Assembly (NCBI GenBank): GCA_002508495.1
Contig: DANA01000079.1
Span: forward strand, 1 to 28,908
Length of the DNA: 28,908 nt
DNA from: Methanoregula sp. UBA276
Lineage (GTDB): Archaea > Halobacteriota > Methanomicrobia > Methanomicrobiales > Methanospirillaceae
Direction of reading: 5' to 3'
This document shows positions 23,372 through 28,908 of this stretch, one piece after another. The notes below the pieces were generated by a model. It was not told the origin of the DNA, did no database searches, and saw only the letters and a program-made list of their open reading frames with translations. How positions within the stretch are numbered: the stretch's first letter is position 1; each line of letters opens with the position of its first letter. The position numbers were made by a program, and so were the translations under genes.

Positions 23372-25246
23372 TCACCTGGTGTTATAGATAAAATCCTGTA
23401 CCGATGCCGCAAGCCCCCGGTTTTTGAGGTCTTCGAGCCGGAGACAGGGTGCCTCAAGGTCCCCGGCCAATGCCCGGGCCCGGTTAAGCCGGGGGAAGCC
23501 GGATTCGGTATCCACGACAACGAACCGGATACCGCACCCGGCAATGTCCCGTGCAAGATCCGAGAGTTCGTGGTATGGCGGTCCGTTGTTGACCGGGACA
23601 TTTACCCTGCCATCGGTCAGGATAACGATCGATTTGTTCTCGCCTGCTCCTGCAAATTTTCCCCGTGTGAGGACCTGGTGGGCCTCAGATAATCCCGTGG
23701 TGAGTGGTGTCATGCCCCCGGTGGGGATGGTCCGGAGCATTCTTGCGGCAATGTCGGAACTCCGGGTGGGGGGCAGCAGCAGTCGGGCACCGGTGCCCCG
23801 GAAGATCATGAGGCCGATCCGGTCCCGTTTCTGGTATGCATCAACGAGGAGGGAGAGGATCGCTCCCTTGACCTCGACCATGCGTCTCCGCACGCCCATG
23901 GAACCGCTGGCGTCGACAAGGAAGAGGATGGTATGGGCAACTTTTTTCTCCCTCACTTTCTCCCGGAGGTCCGGTTTTTTCACCGAGATTGCAAGGCCGT
24001 TTCGTTCCCGTATCCGCTGGTAGGGTGCTGCTGCCCGGAGCGTTGCATCGACCGCGATATCGTTCCGGTTCTTATCCGGCAGCCGGAACGAGCGGTAATG
24101 GCCGGATGAATCGACACTCAGAACCCGGGTACGGCGCCCGCTCTTCTGCCGGCTGGTTGCTTTCTTTGACTTCTCATCAAGGTAGCGGATGACATCGAAT
24201 GTCGAGCCGATCTCAAAGACCTGTTCGGCCGGTGGTGGCGGTGCCGGGGGGGTTTGTTCCGGCCGGTCAGCCGTCTCCGGCTGCTGCGGGGGATCCTGGC
24301 GGGGAGGAGTTTCTGGATCCGGAGGTTCCGGTTCCTGGTCATTTTCCTTGTCCGGATCCTTGTTATCCTGCGGCGGCAGGGGGGGCGGGGGGCTGTCCGG
24401 GATCTCACGCCTGCGGTGATCGAGTGCAAGGAGCGCGGCGAGTTTTATATCGTCAAAGACCACCTCGTCGCGCCCGTCCAGCGCTGCAAGGGCTTTTGCC
24501 GCCCGTGCAACGGCAAGGTCCCCCCGCTGCCCGGCAACCCCGAGTTCGAGGCAGAGCGAGGAGATGAGACCGGCATGGCCGTCAGGAATACTGACGTACG
24601 GAAGGCGCTCCCGTGCGGATACCAGTTTCTCCTCCAGGTCTTTTGCTGCCGGTGAAAACCCGCGGGAAAACTCGTCCGGCGCCTGGTTGAACCGGAGATG
24701 TCTTCGCACGATCTCCCCCCGTTTCTCTTCATCGTCAATGGGATCGAGACGGACACAGAGATCGAACCGGTCCATCTGGCCGGGCGTGAGTTCCCCTTCG
24801 TCCGGATCCATGGTCGCAACGAGCAGGAAGCGGGTTGCAATGCTCCGGGAGAATCCTTCGCGCTCGAGGCTGAACCGGCCGTTTTCGGCGGCACTGAGCA
24901 GGTTCTGGACAATGCCCTCGTCCATCAGGTTGATGTCATCCGCGTACAGGATCTGGCAGTTCCCCTGCTCAAGGATGCCCGGGGTCAGCCGGATCTTCCC
25001 GCAACTGACGGCTGTCTCAAGGTCGACCGTGCCGAGCAGCCGGTCGTACGTGATATTCTGCGGAACGGTCAGCACCTGTTTTCCTGCAACAAGGGTACGG
25101 ATGGATCGTGCCAGGGTCGATTTGGCCGTACCCCGTTCTCCCGTGATAAGAAGCGTGCGGATCTCGTCACTGGCAAGTGCGCAGAGTATGGCTTTTTTCG
25201 CATTGTCATGACCGGTAATGGCCGGGAACGGGAACGCGGGGTTCAT
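23372..25246 (-). CDS. ChlD/BchD-like chelatase subunit (AAA+ plus VWA)
   Basis: A 624-residue protein of the Mg/Co-chelatase D type. Residues 1-~275 are an AAA+ domain with Walker A GERGTAKST (36-44) and a Walker-B-like ILYADDIN (99-106). A long Pro/Asp/Glu-rich linker spans about 283-342. The C-terminal VWA domain carries the MIDAS motif DASGSM (445-450) and continues to TDGRVNVPVNN. D subunits form a ring platform with the I subunit and use the VWA domain to contact the large (CobN/ChlH) subunit. The ATG at 25246 overlaps the stop of the ChlI-like gene (ATGA). The large subunit itself is not in this operon but at 8797-12552. An intact Walker A is notable because many BchD proteins have degenerate ATP sites. 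Confidence 0.9.
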   Translation of the reverse strand: MNPAFPFPAITGHDNAKKAILCALASDEIRTLLITGERGTAKSTLARSIRTLVAGKQVLTVPQNITYDRLLGTVDLETAVSCGKIRLTPGILEQGNCQILYADDINLMDEGIVQNLLSAAENGRFSLEREGFSRSIATRFLLVATMDPDEGELTPGQMDRFDLCVRLDPIDDEEKRGEIVRRHLRFNQAPDEFSRGFSPAAKDLEEKLVSARERLPYVSIPDGHAGLISSLCLELGVAGQRGDLAVARAAKALAALDGRDEVVFDDIKLAALLALDHRRREIPDSPPPPLPPQDNKDPDKENDQEPEPPDPETPPRQDPPQQPETADRPEQTPPAPPPPAEQVFEIGSTFDVIRYLDEKSKKATSRQKSGRRTRVLSVDSSGHYRSFRLPDKNRNDIAVDATLRAAAPYQRIRERNGLAISVKKPDLREKVREKKVAHTILFLVDASGSMGVRRRMVEVKGAILSLLVDAYQKRDRIGLMIFRGTGARLLLPPTRSSDIAARMLRTIPTGGMTPLTTGLSEAHQVLTRGKFAGAGENKSIVILTDGRVNVPVNNGPPYHELSDLARDIAGCGIRFVVVDTESGFPRLNRARALAGDLEAPCLRLEDLKNRGLAASVQDFIYNTR

Positions 25247-26286
25247 GGACTGCCGTAACACTCCGCGATAAGCGCTTTTACCGATCCCAAATCGGCACGG
25301 CTCTCCTCAAACGGCCTGCGCCGCATCCGGTGGGGAAGCGAGAGGCCTGCTGCCTTCAGGACATGCTCCCTTCCAACCCATTCCACCCCGTCCAGTGCGG
25401 CGAATGCAATCGCGGTCTTGACGAGTGTCAAATCGGAGCGGTGGCCGTCCACACCAAGGGCAAGGGAGACCTTCACCGCGGTATCGATCAGCCGGTCGTC
25501 GGCTTCCATGCAGGCAGCCATCTCCTGCGCTGCAAGGATCCGTTCGCGCAGTGCCTGCTGCTCCGTTTCGTATTGCCTGCAGAATGCAACCGGGTCACGC
25601 TCGAACGCGAGCCTCCGCTTCACCACTTCCGACCTGCGGGCGCTGTCCCTCTCACCCATAACATCGACAACAAGACCAAACCGGTCCAGGAGCTGCGGAC
25701 GGAGGTCGCCCTCCTCCGGGTTCATTGTCCCGACTAGCAGGAACCGGGCCGGGTGGGAATACGAGATCCCTTCCCGCTCGACAAAGTTGACGCCCATGGC
25801 CGCCGCGTCCAGCAGGAGGTCGACGATGTGGTCGTCAAGGAGGTTCACCTCGTCAACGTACAGGATGTTTCCGTTCGCGGATGCAAGCACGCCCGGCTCG
25901 AATTTCTTCTGCCCTTGTGTTATGGCATGTTCGATGTCGAGCGTTCCGGCAACCCGGTCTTCTGTTGCGCAGAGCGGGAGTTCGACCACCCGCATCCGGG
26001 CAGGTTCGCACTCCGGCTGACCGTTCCCGGCAACCCGGTTCCGGCAGGACTCGCAGAGGTTACGGGTATCGGACGGGCTGCACCGGAAGATGCACCCTTT
26101 GATGACGTCCCGCTCCGGCAGGAGGTCGGCCAGCGCCCGCACGGTCGTGGATTTTGCGGTACCTTTCTCCCCCCGGATCAGGACCCCCCCGATGGATGGG
26201 AAGACAATGTTTGCCAGCAGGGCATCTTTCATGTCTTCCTGTCCGACGATTGCCGAGAACGGGTACACGGGATTGCTGCCGTTCAT
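25243..26286 (-). CDS. ChlI/BchI-like chelatase AAA+ ATPase
   Basis: A 347-residue AAA+ ATPase of the chelatase I type. It has Walker A GEKGTAKST (39-47), Walker B ILYVDEVN (141-148), the helix-2-insert region following ATEDRVAGTLDIE, and a Cys-rich insert (Cys65, Cys69, Cys78, Cys81) that could bind zinc and is common in CobN-associated I subunits. It should hydrolyse ATP to drive metal insertion by the CobN-like subunit. I chose ATG 26286, where an ATGA overlaps the cbiZ stop and GGGGAGAAC lies upstream; a longer frame from 26319 would have no ribosome-binding site. It is the second gene of the minus-strand operon. Confidence 0.92.
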   Translation of the reverse strand: MNGSNPVYPFSAIVGQEDMKDALLANIVFPSIGGVLIRGEKGTAKSTTVRALADLLPERDVIKGCIFRCSPSDTRNLCESCRNRVAGNGQPECEPARMRVVELPLCATEDRVAGTLDIEHAITQGQKKFEPGVLASANGNILYVDEVNLLDDHIVDLLLDAAAMGVNFVEREGISYSHPARFLLVGTMNPEEGDLRPQLLDRFGLVVDVMGERDSARRSEVVKRRLAFERDPVAFCRQYETEQQALRERILAAQEMAACMEADDRLIDTAVKVSLALGVDGHRSDLTLVKTAIAFAALDGVEWVGREHVLKAAGLSLPHRMRRRPFEESRADLGSVKALIAECYGSP

Positions 26287-27452
26287 TTGTTCTCCCCGCA
26301 GGTATTCTTCACACACCATGCGCCCAGCCGGATCCAGTTCTCAGGGATGCTCTTCTTCTCGTCAAGCATCCACCCCCAGTCCGGTTCGCGCTGCATGCCG
26401 GCAAGGCCGGGGAGCCCCTTCATCATGGAGAGAGCTGCCCGCTTCCCGGCAGGTTCGGGCACGAGCCCCCACGATACCTCGTCGCAGATGTGGAGGATGG
26501 ATGCGGTCATGGCAACGATCGCCGGGTTCTTTGCAAACTCCCGCAGGGTGCGGATGAATGGTGCCTTCCGGTTCTCGCCATCGAACGATGGCGATGATGC
26601 CACCTCCCAGTATCTCTTCTCGTCAATCCCGTAGCGTTCCATGCGGACGAGCATGTCCCGCTGCGAGTCTGCACAGAGCCCGGTCTGGAGTTCGAGCGCT
26701 TTGGTCGTTGCCTCGATGACGCACAGCGCGATGAGTTCGCCGACTTTTGAGTGCTTGCCGGTCCAGGTCAGGACATCGGAACTGTCCATGGCGGAGATGA
26801 CGCAGATCTGGTCAGTGCCGGATCCTGTTGCGATGCCGGTCGAGTATTTGCTGGGGGCCATCAGCTGCTGGATCGCGACCGTCTTTGCTTCGGTTGCGGT
26901 CATGACCGCCCGGGTCAGCGCGTGGGCGGGAAGGTGTGCATTGATAATGAGGATGGTAACGATGGTGCCGCCGACATAGACCGACTTCCCGTTCTCTTCA
27001 TGCCACGATGCCGGGTCGCCGGCCCGGCCCCCGTTGACCTCTATCCCTGCCGTCACGATTGCCGTTACCTCAAGCGTACGGAACGAGCGCGTGGCAATGG
27101 CAGCGTTCTTCATCTTCGCTGCCGTCATCATGGCCGCGACTTTGTCGGGATTGAGCCCGAGCTTTCTTGCATGGATCCTGATGTAGGCCTCGACGCTCCC
27201 CCCTTCCATGTCCTCGGAGCGGCAGCCTTCGGTGGGCGGGGGCTGGTGGTTGAAGACCGCTTCGAGGTTCTCGGAATACCCGCCGTTCACGTACGATGTG
27301 ATGAGGCAGTTGTGGTTTTTCTGGAGGCGCACCACGATGGTGTTCTCGTTCCGGTATACTCTCTCGCCGGATGAGGTCTCAAAGAGCGGTTTTACGGTAT
27401 CATCAGGGGAGCCGGTTTCCTGTTGGGTTGAAGTCAACACATTCACATCCAT
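26283..27452 (-). CDS. cbiZ: Adenosylcobinamide amidohydrolase CbiZ
   Basis: CbiZ cleaves the aminopropanol side chain of adenosylcobinamide to give adenosylcobyric acid, the archaeal route for salvaging imported incomplete corrinoids. The CbiZ domain covers about residues 50-235 and includes the family-like segments NHNCLITSYVNGGYSENLEAVFNHQ-type start, MTAAKMKNAAI, VTAIVTAGIEVNGGRAGDP and TGIATGSGTDQICV. A ~150-residue C-terminal part follows, as in longer methanogen forms. No ribosome-binding site is seen; the ATG at 27452 lies ~30 bp after the start predicted from a CTTAAAATAATT box, whereas a TTG at 27494 would lie upstream of the transcript start. First gene of the operon; its presence is the main reason to connect the importer with corrinoids. 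Confidence 0.9.
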   Translation of the reverse strand: MDVNVLTSTQQETGSPDDTVKPLFETSSGERVYRNENTIVVRLQKNHNCLITSYVNGGYSENLEAVFNHQPPPTEGCRSEDMEGGSVEAYIRIHARKLGLNPDKVAAMMTAAKMKNAAIATRSFRTLEVTAIVTAGIEVNGGRAGDPASWHEENGKSVYVGGTIVTILIINAHLPAHALTRAVMTATEAKTVAIQQLMAPSKYSTGIATGSGTDQICVISAMDSSDVLTWTGKHSKVGELIALCVIEATTKALELQTGLCADSQRDMLVRMERYGIDEKRYWEVASSPSFDGENRKAPFIRTLREFAKNPAIVAMTASILHICDEVSWGLVPEPAGKRAALSMMKGLPGLAGMQREPDWGWMLDEKKSIPENWIRLGAWCVKNTCGENK

Positions 27453-27500
27453 GGTATTGATTGCATTGTTTGTGCCGGCGGGATGGCCGTGCAAACAACA

Positions 27501-27512
27501 AATTATTTTAAG
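27501..27512 (-). promoter_or_regulatory. Probable TATA box of the cbiZ operon
   Basis: CTTAAAATAATT on the minus strand, about 50 bp before ATG 27452, predicts transcription from near 27481. The same 80-bp AT-rich interval also holds the opposing promoter at 27544-27551. Confidence 0.4.
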
Positions 27513-27543
27513 TTAGAACAATTATAGTTGATCTAAATCATTG

Positions 27544-27551
27544 TATTTAAA
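27544..27551 (+). promoter_or_regulatory. Probable TATA box for the 27594 and 27737 ORFs
   Basis: TATTTAAA about 50 bp upstream of the small ORF at 27594 predicts a transcript start near 27575. TTAGAACAAT (27513-27522), a partial match to the element upstream of four other units, lies 30 bp further upstream. Confidence 0.35.
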
Positions 27552-27593
27552 CCGCGTGAAATCCATCCCAAAACCAGAACGGAATTTAAGAAT

Positions 27594-27683
27594 ATGTGTG
27601 AACAAAACGAGCATTCCTGCGAAACGTGCGCCGGTTGCGCGCAGGTATTCCGAAACGGGCCGGCATGGAGATCACTAGGGTAG
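27594..27683 (+). CDS. 29-residue Cys-rich small ORF
   Basis: The ORF reads MCEQNEHSCETCAGCAQVF and ends after ten more residues. It has Cys2 and a tight CxxCxxC cluster (Cys9, Cys12, Cys15), which is the kind of spacing used for a metal or Fe-S site. It lies in the leader of the 121-residue gene; no strong ribosome-binding site is present (only GGA at 27581). It could be a translated leader peptide or a small metal-binding protein. The Cys cluster is the main support. Confidence 0.4.
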   Translation: MCEQNEHSCETCAGCAQVFRNGPAWRSLG

Positions 27684-27710
27684 GCACATTTCATGAACGC
27701 CCGCAACCGG
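27631..27710 (+). promoter_or_regulatory. Long-range hairpin in the leader of the 27737 gene
   Basis: CCGGTTGCG (27631-27639) is perfectly complementary to CGCAACCGG (27702-27710). The left arm is inside the small Cys-rich ORF, right after its Cys codons, and the right arm ends 12 bp before the AGGAGTGA ribosome-binding site (27723-27730). Ribosomes on the small ORF would disturb the pairing, so translational control is conceivable. Confidence 0.35.
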
Positions 27711-27736
27711 GTTACCTGTTGAAGGAGTGAAAATGT

Positions 27737-28102
27737 ATGGCAAAGATCATTGGAATCAGACCACAGGCAGAGACGCAGAAACTGATTGAGAAGTTCGAAG
27801 ACGAAGTGCTGGTCCGGCACAACAACCAGCCGCTGGTCAGTACCGTATACGTGGACATGCAGGAGAACCAGTGGGCGGTTGCATTTGCCTATAACTATTC
27901 CCGCAATCCGGGGATCCATGGGCACGAGAACCCGCTCGAAGTGCGGTACGCAATACAACCGCAGGAGCCGGGCAGCGTGCAGGTGTTCCGTTCAGAAGAT
28001 ACAGCCGAGAGGACGCTGGATGCAGGATCGATTAAAGACGCCGACGACTTCATCCGTTTTGCCCTCGTGCAGGAGCGGACGTTTATTGCAAATGCAGGGT
28101 GA
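27737..28102 (+). CDS. Conserved-looking 121-residue protein of unknown function
   Basis: A soluble 121-residue protein with a strong start (AGGAGTGA at 27723-27730 before ATG 27737). Sequence features: a helix-like N-terminus (ETQKLIEKFEDEVLVRHN), a beta-rich middle (PLVSTVYVDMQENQWAVAFAYNY), and an acidic C-terminal part. No Cys, no signal peptide and no membrane segment. It does not resemble a family I know. It is divergent from the cbiZ operon and upstream of a second FecCD-type permease, so a role in corrinoid or metal handling is possible from position only. Confidence 0.75.
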   Translation: MAKIIGIRPQAETQKLIEKFEDEVLVRHNNQPLVSTVYVDMQENQWAVAFAYNYSRNPGIHGHENPLEVRYAIQPQEPGSVQVFRSEDTAERTLDAGSIKDADDFIRFALVQERTFIANAG

Positions 28103-28282
28103 CGGGATTTCGGAGCAAACGGGGTATTTATGAGAACCGCAGACCCATTTGTACCAGACACGGCCAGACGGCTGCCAGATCGATGTTTTGCTTCTTTTTG
28201 TCCGGTTGTACCAAAAAAGCCCCTCCCTGCACCAGCGACAAAGCCGAAAAGACAACAAATCCCCTCATGAGTTCTCCCTGCA

Positions 28283-28908
28283 ATGACCCGCACCATCCCC
28301 GTCTTCACTGGTATGACCATAGTCGCCATCGCGACCATCGCCCTCTGCACCTTCATCGGTCCGGCCGGTTTTGGCTTTGTCGCAACAGCACCGGGCGCTG
28401 CCGATATCGTGGGAGCCATCCGGTTCCCGCGGGTCCTTTCTGCGTTCTTCGTGGGCGCGTCCCTTGCCGTAGCCGGCGCGGCCATGCAGTCGCTTTTTAA
28501 AAACCCGATGGCCGACCCCTACATCCTTGGCACATCAGCCGGGGGTGCGCTCGGGGCATCGCTTGCCATTGTATTTCTTGGCGGGCTCTTCGTTCCCGTC
28601 TTCGCGTGGGCCGGCGCGGTTATCGCGATTCTCATTGTCTGGTCGATTGCCGGCCGGCACGGGGTCATCTCGGTCGAGACCCTGCTCCTGACCGGTATCG
28701 CCGTCTCGTTCTTCTTCTCGGCCATCGTCTCGTTCCTGATCGCAATCTCGGGGGAGAACGTCCACCAGATCCTCTTCTGGCTCATGGGCGGGCTCTGGAA
28801 CGCGTCTCCTGCCGATGCCCTGCTCTCTGCCGGTATCCTCATTCTGGCCGGCTCGCTCCTCTTCCTGATGGGCCGGGACTTAAACGCCCTCTCGCTTGGC
28901 GAGGAGAC
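28283..28908 (+). CDS. Second FecCD/BtuC-type permease, 3' part outside window
   Basis: 208 codons are visible before the window ends. The protein opens with a hydrophobic segment and then the family segment AAMQSLFKNPMADPYILGTSAG-type motif, with several transmembrane helices. It is a paralog of the permease at 21046-22119 (LMQTFFRNPLADPYILGISSG in the same place). ATG 28283 is the first usable start after an in-frame TGA at 28268, but it lacks a clear ribosome-binding site; ATG 28313 is an alternative. It probably begins another importer module encoded to the right. The B12/siderophore class is clear; substrate is not. Confidence 0.88.
   Translation, partial: MTRTIPVFTGMTIVAIATIALCTFIGPAGFGFVATAPGAADIVGAIRFPRVLSAFFVGASLAVAGAAMQSLFKNPMADPYILGTSAGGALGASLAIVFLGGLFVPVFAWAGAVIAILIVWSIAGRHGVISVETLLLTGIAVSFFFSAIVSFLIAISGENVHQILFWLMGGLWNASPADALLSAGILILAGSLLFLMGRDLNALSLGEE

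Noticed and set aside
27453..27494. Longer cbiZ start at TTG 27494
   Set aside because: It lies upstream of the transcript start predicted from the TATA box at 27501-27512 and lacks a ribosome-binding site; the added residues look unlike an enzyme N-terminus.

Overview
The window reads as chromosomal DNA of a methanogenic archaeon, most likely of the order Methanomicrobiales (Methanoregula-like). This is inferred from three things: archaeal type IV pilins with the SPVVGVMLML-type N-terminus, a NikR/CbiZ/CobN gene set typical of methanogens, and archaeal translation signals (GGTGATC or GGAGGTG Shine-Dalgarno sites, TATA boxes about 25 bp before short or absent leaders, ATGA/GTGA gene overlaps). 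I saw no rRNA, tRNA or CRISPR array.

Left part (1-6412): six pilin-like genes. Two are on the minus strand and overlap (1-1279; the left one is cut by the window edge). Four form two paralogous pairs on the plus strand (1603-2813 and 5037-6412). Between the pairs lie an intact nickel regulator NikR, a DUF4013-type membrane protein, and a second NikR-like protein that has only the C-terminal domain and has lost all four nickel ligands.

Middle (6413-14994): a minus-strand exported 5'-nucleotidase-type phosphoesterase is divergent from a plus-strand unit. That unit holds a CobN-like chelatase large subunit, a 41-codon coupled small ORF, and a two-gene DrrAB-type ABC exporter. A small DUF5658-like membrane protein follows. 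From 14995 to 16236 I find no convincing gene, but there is a 296-bp MITE-like element with 16-bp terminal inverted repeats and an A7 duplication.

Right part (16237-27452): after a 64-residue internally duplicated protein comes the most interesting unit, an eight-gene minus-strand operon. In transcription order it is CbiZ, ChlI-like AAA+ ATPase, ChlD-like AAA+/VWA protein, periplasmic binding protein, FecCD/BtuC-type permease, BtuD-type ATPase, a NifH-NifD fusion, and a NifK-like protein. Six of the seven junctions are clear stop/start or reading-frame overlaps. Together they suggest uptake of a corrinoid or other tetrapyrrole, side-chain salvage, metal-chelatase work (with CobN from the separate unit) and a nitrogenase-like two-component reduction. 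The reduction step does not fit known F430 synthesis (CfbC/CfbD), because the catalytic component looks heteromeric (separate D- and K-type chains) and the reductase is fused. I consider this the best candidate for an undescribed system.

Right edge (27594-28908): divergent from the operon are a 29-codon Cys-rich small ORF, a 121-residue protein of unknown function, and the 5' part of a second FecCD-type permease, suggesting another corrinoid or metal-chelate importer beyond the window.
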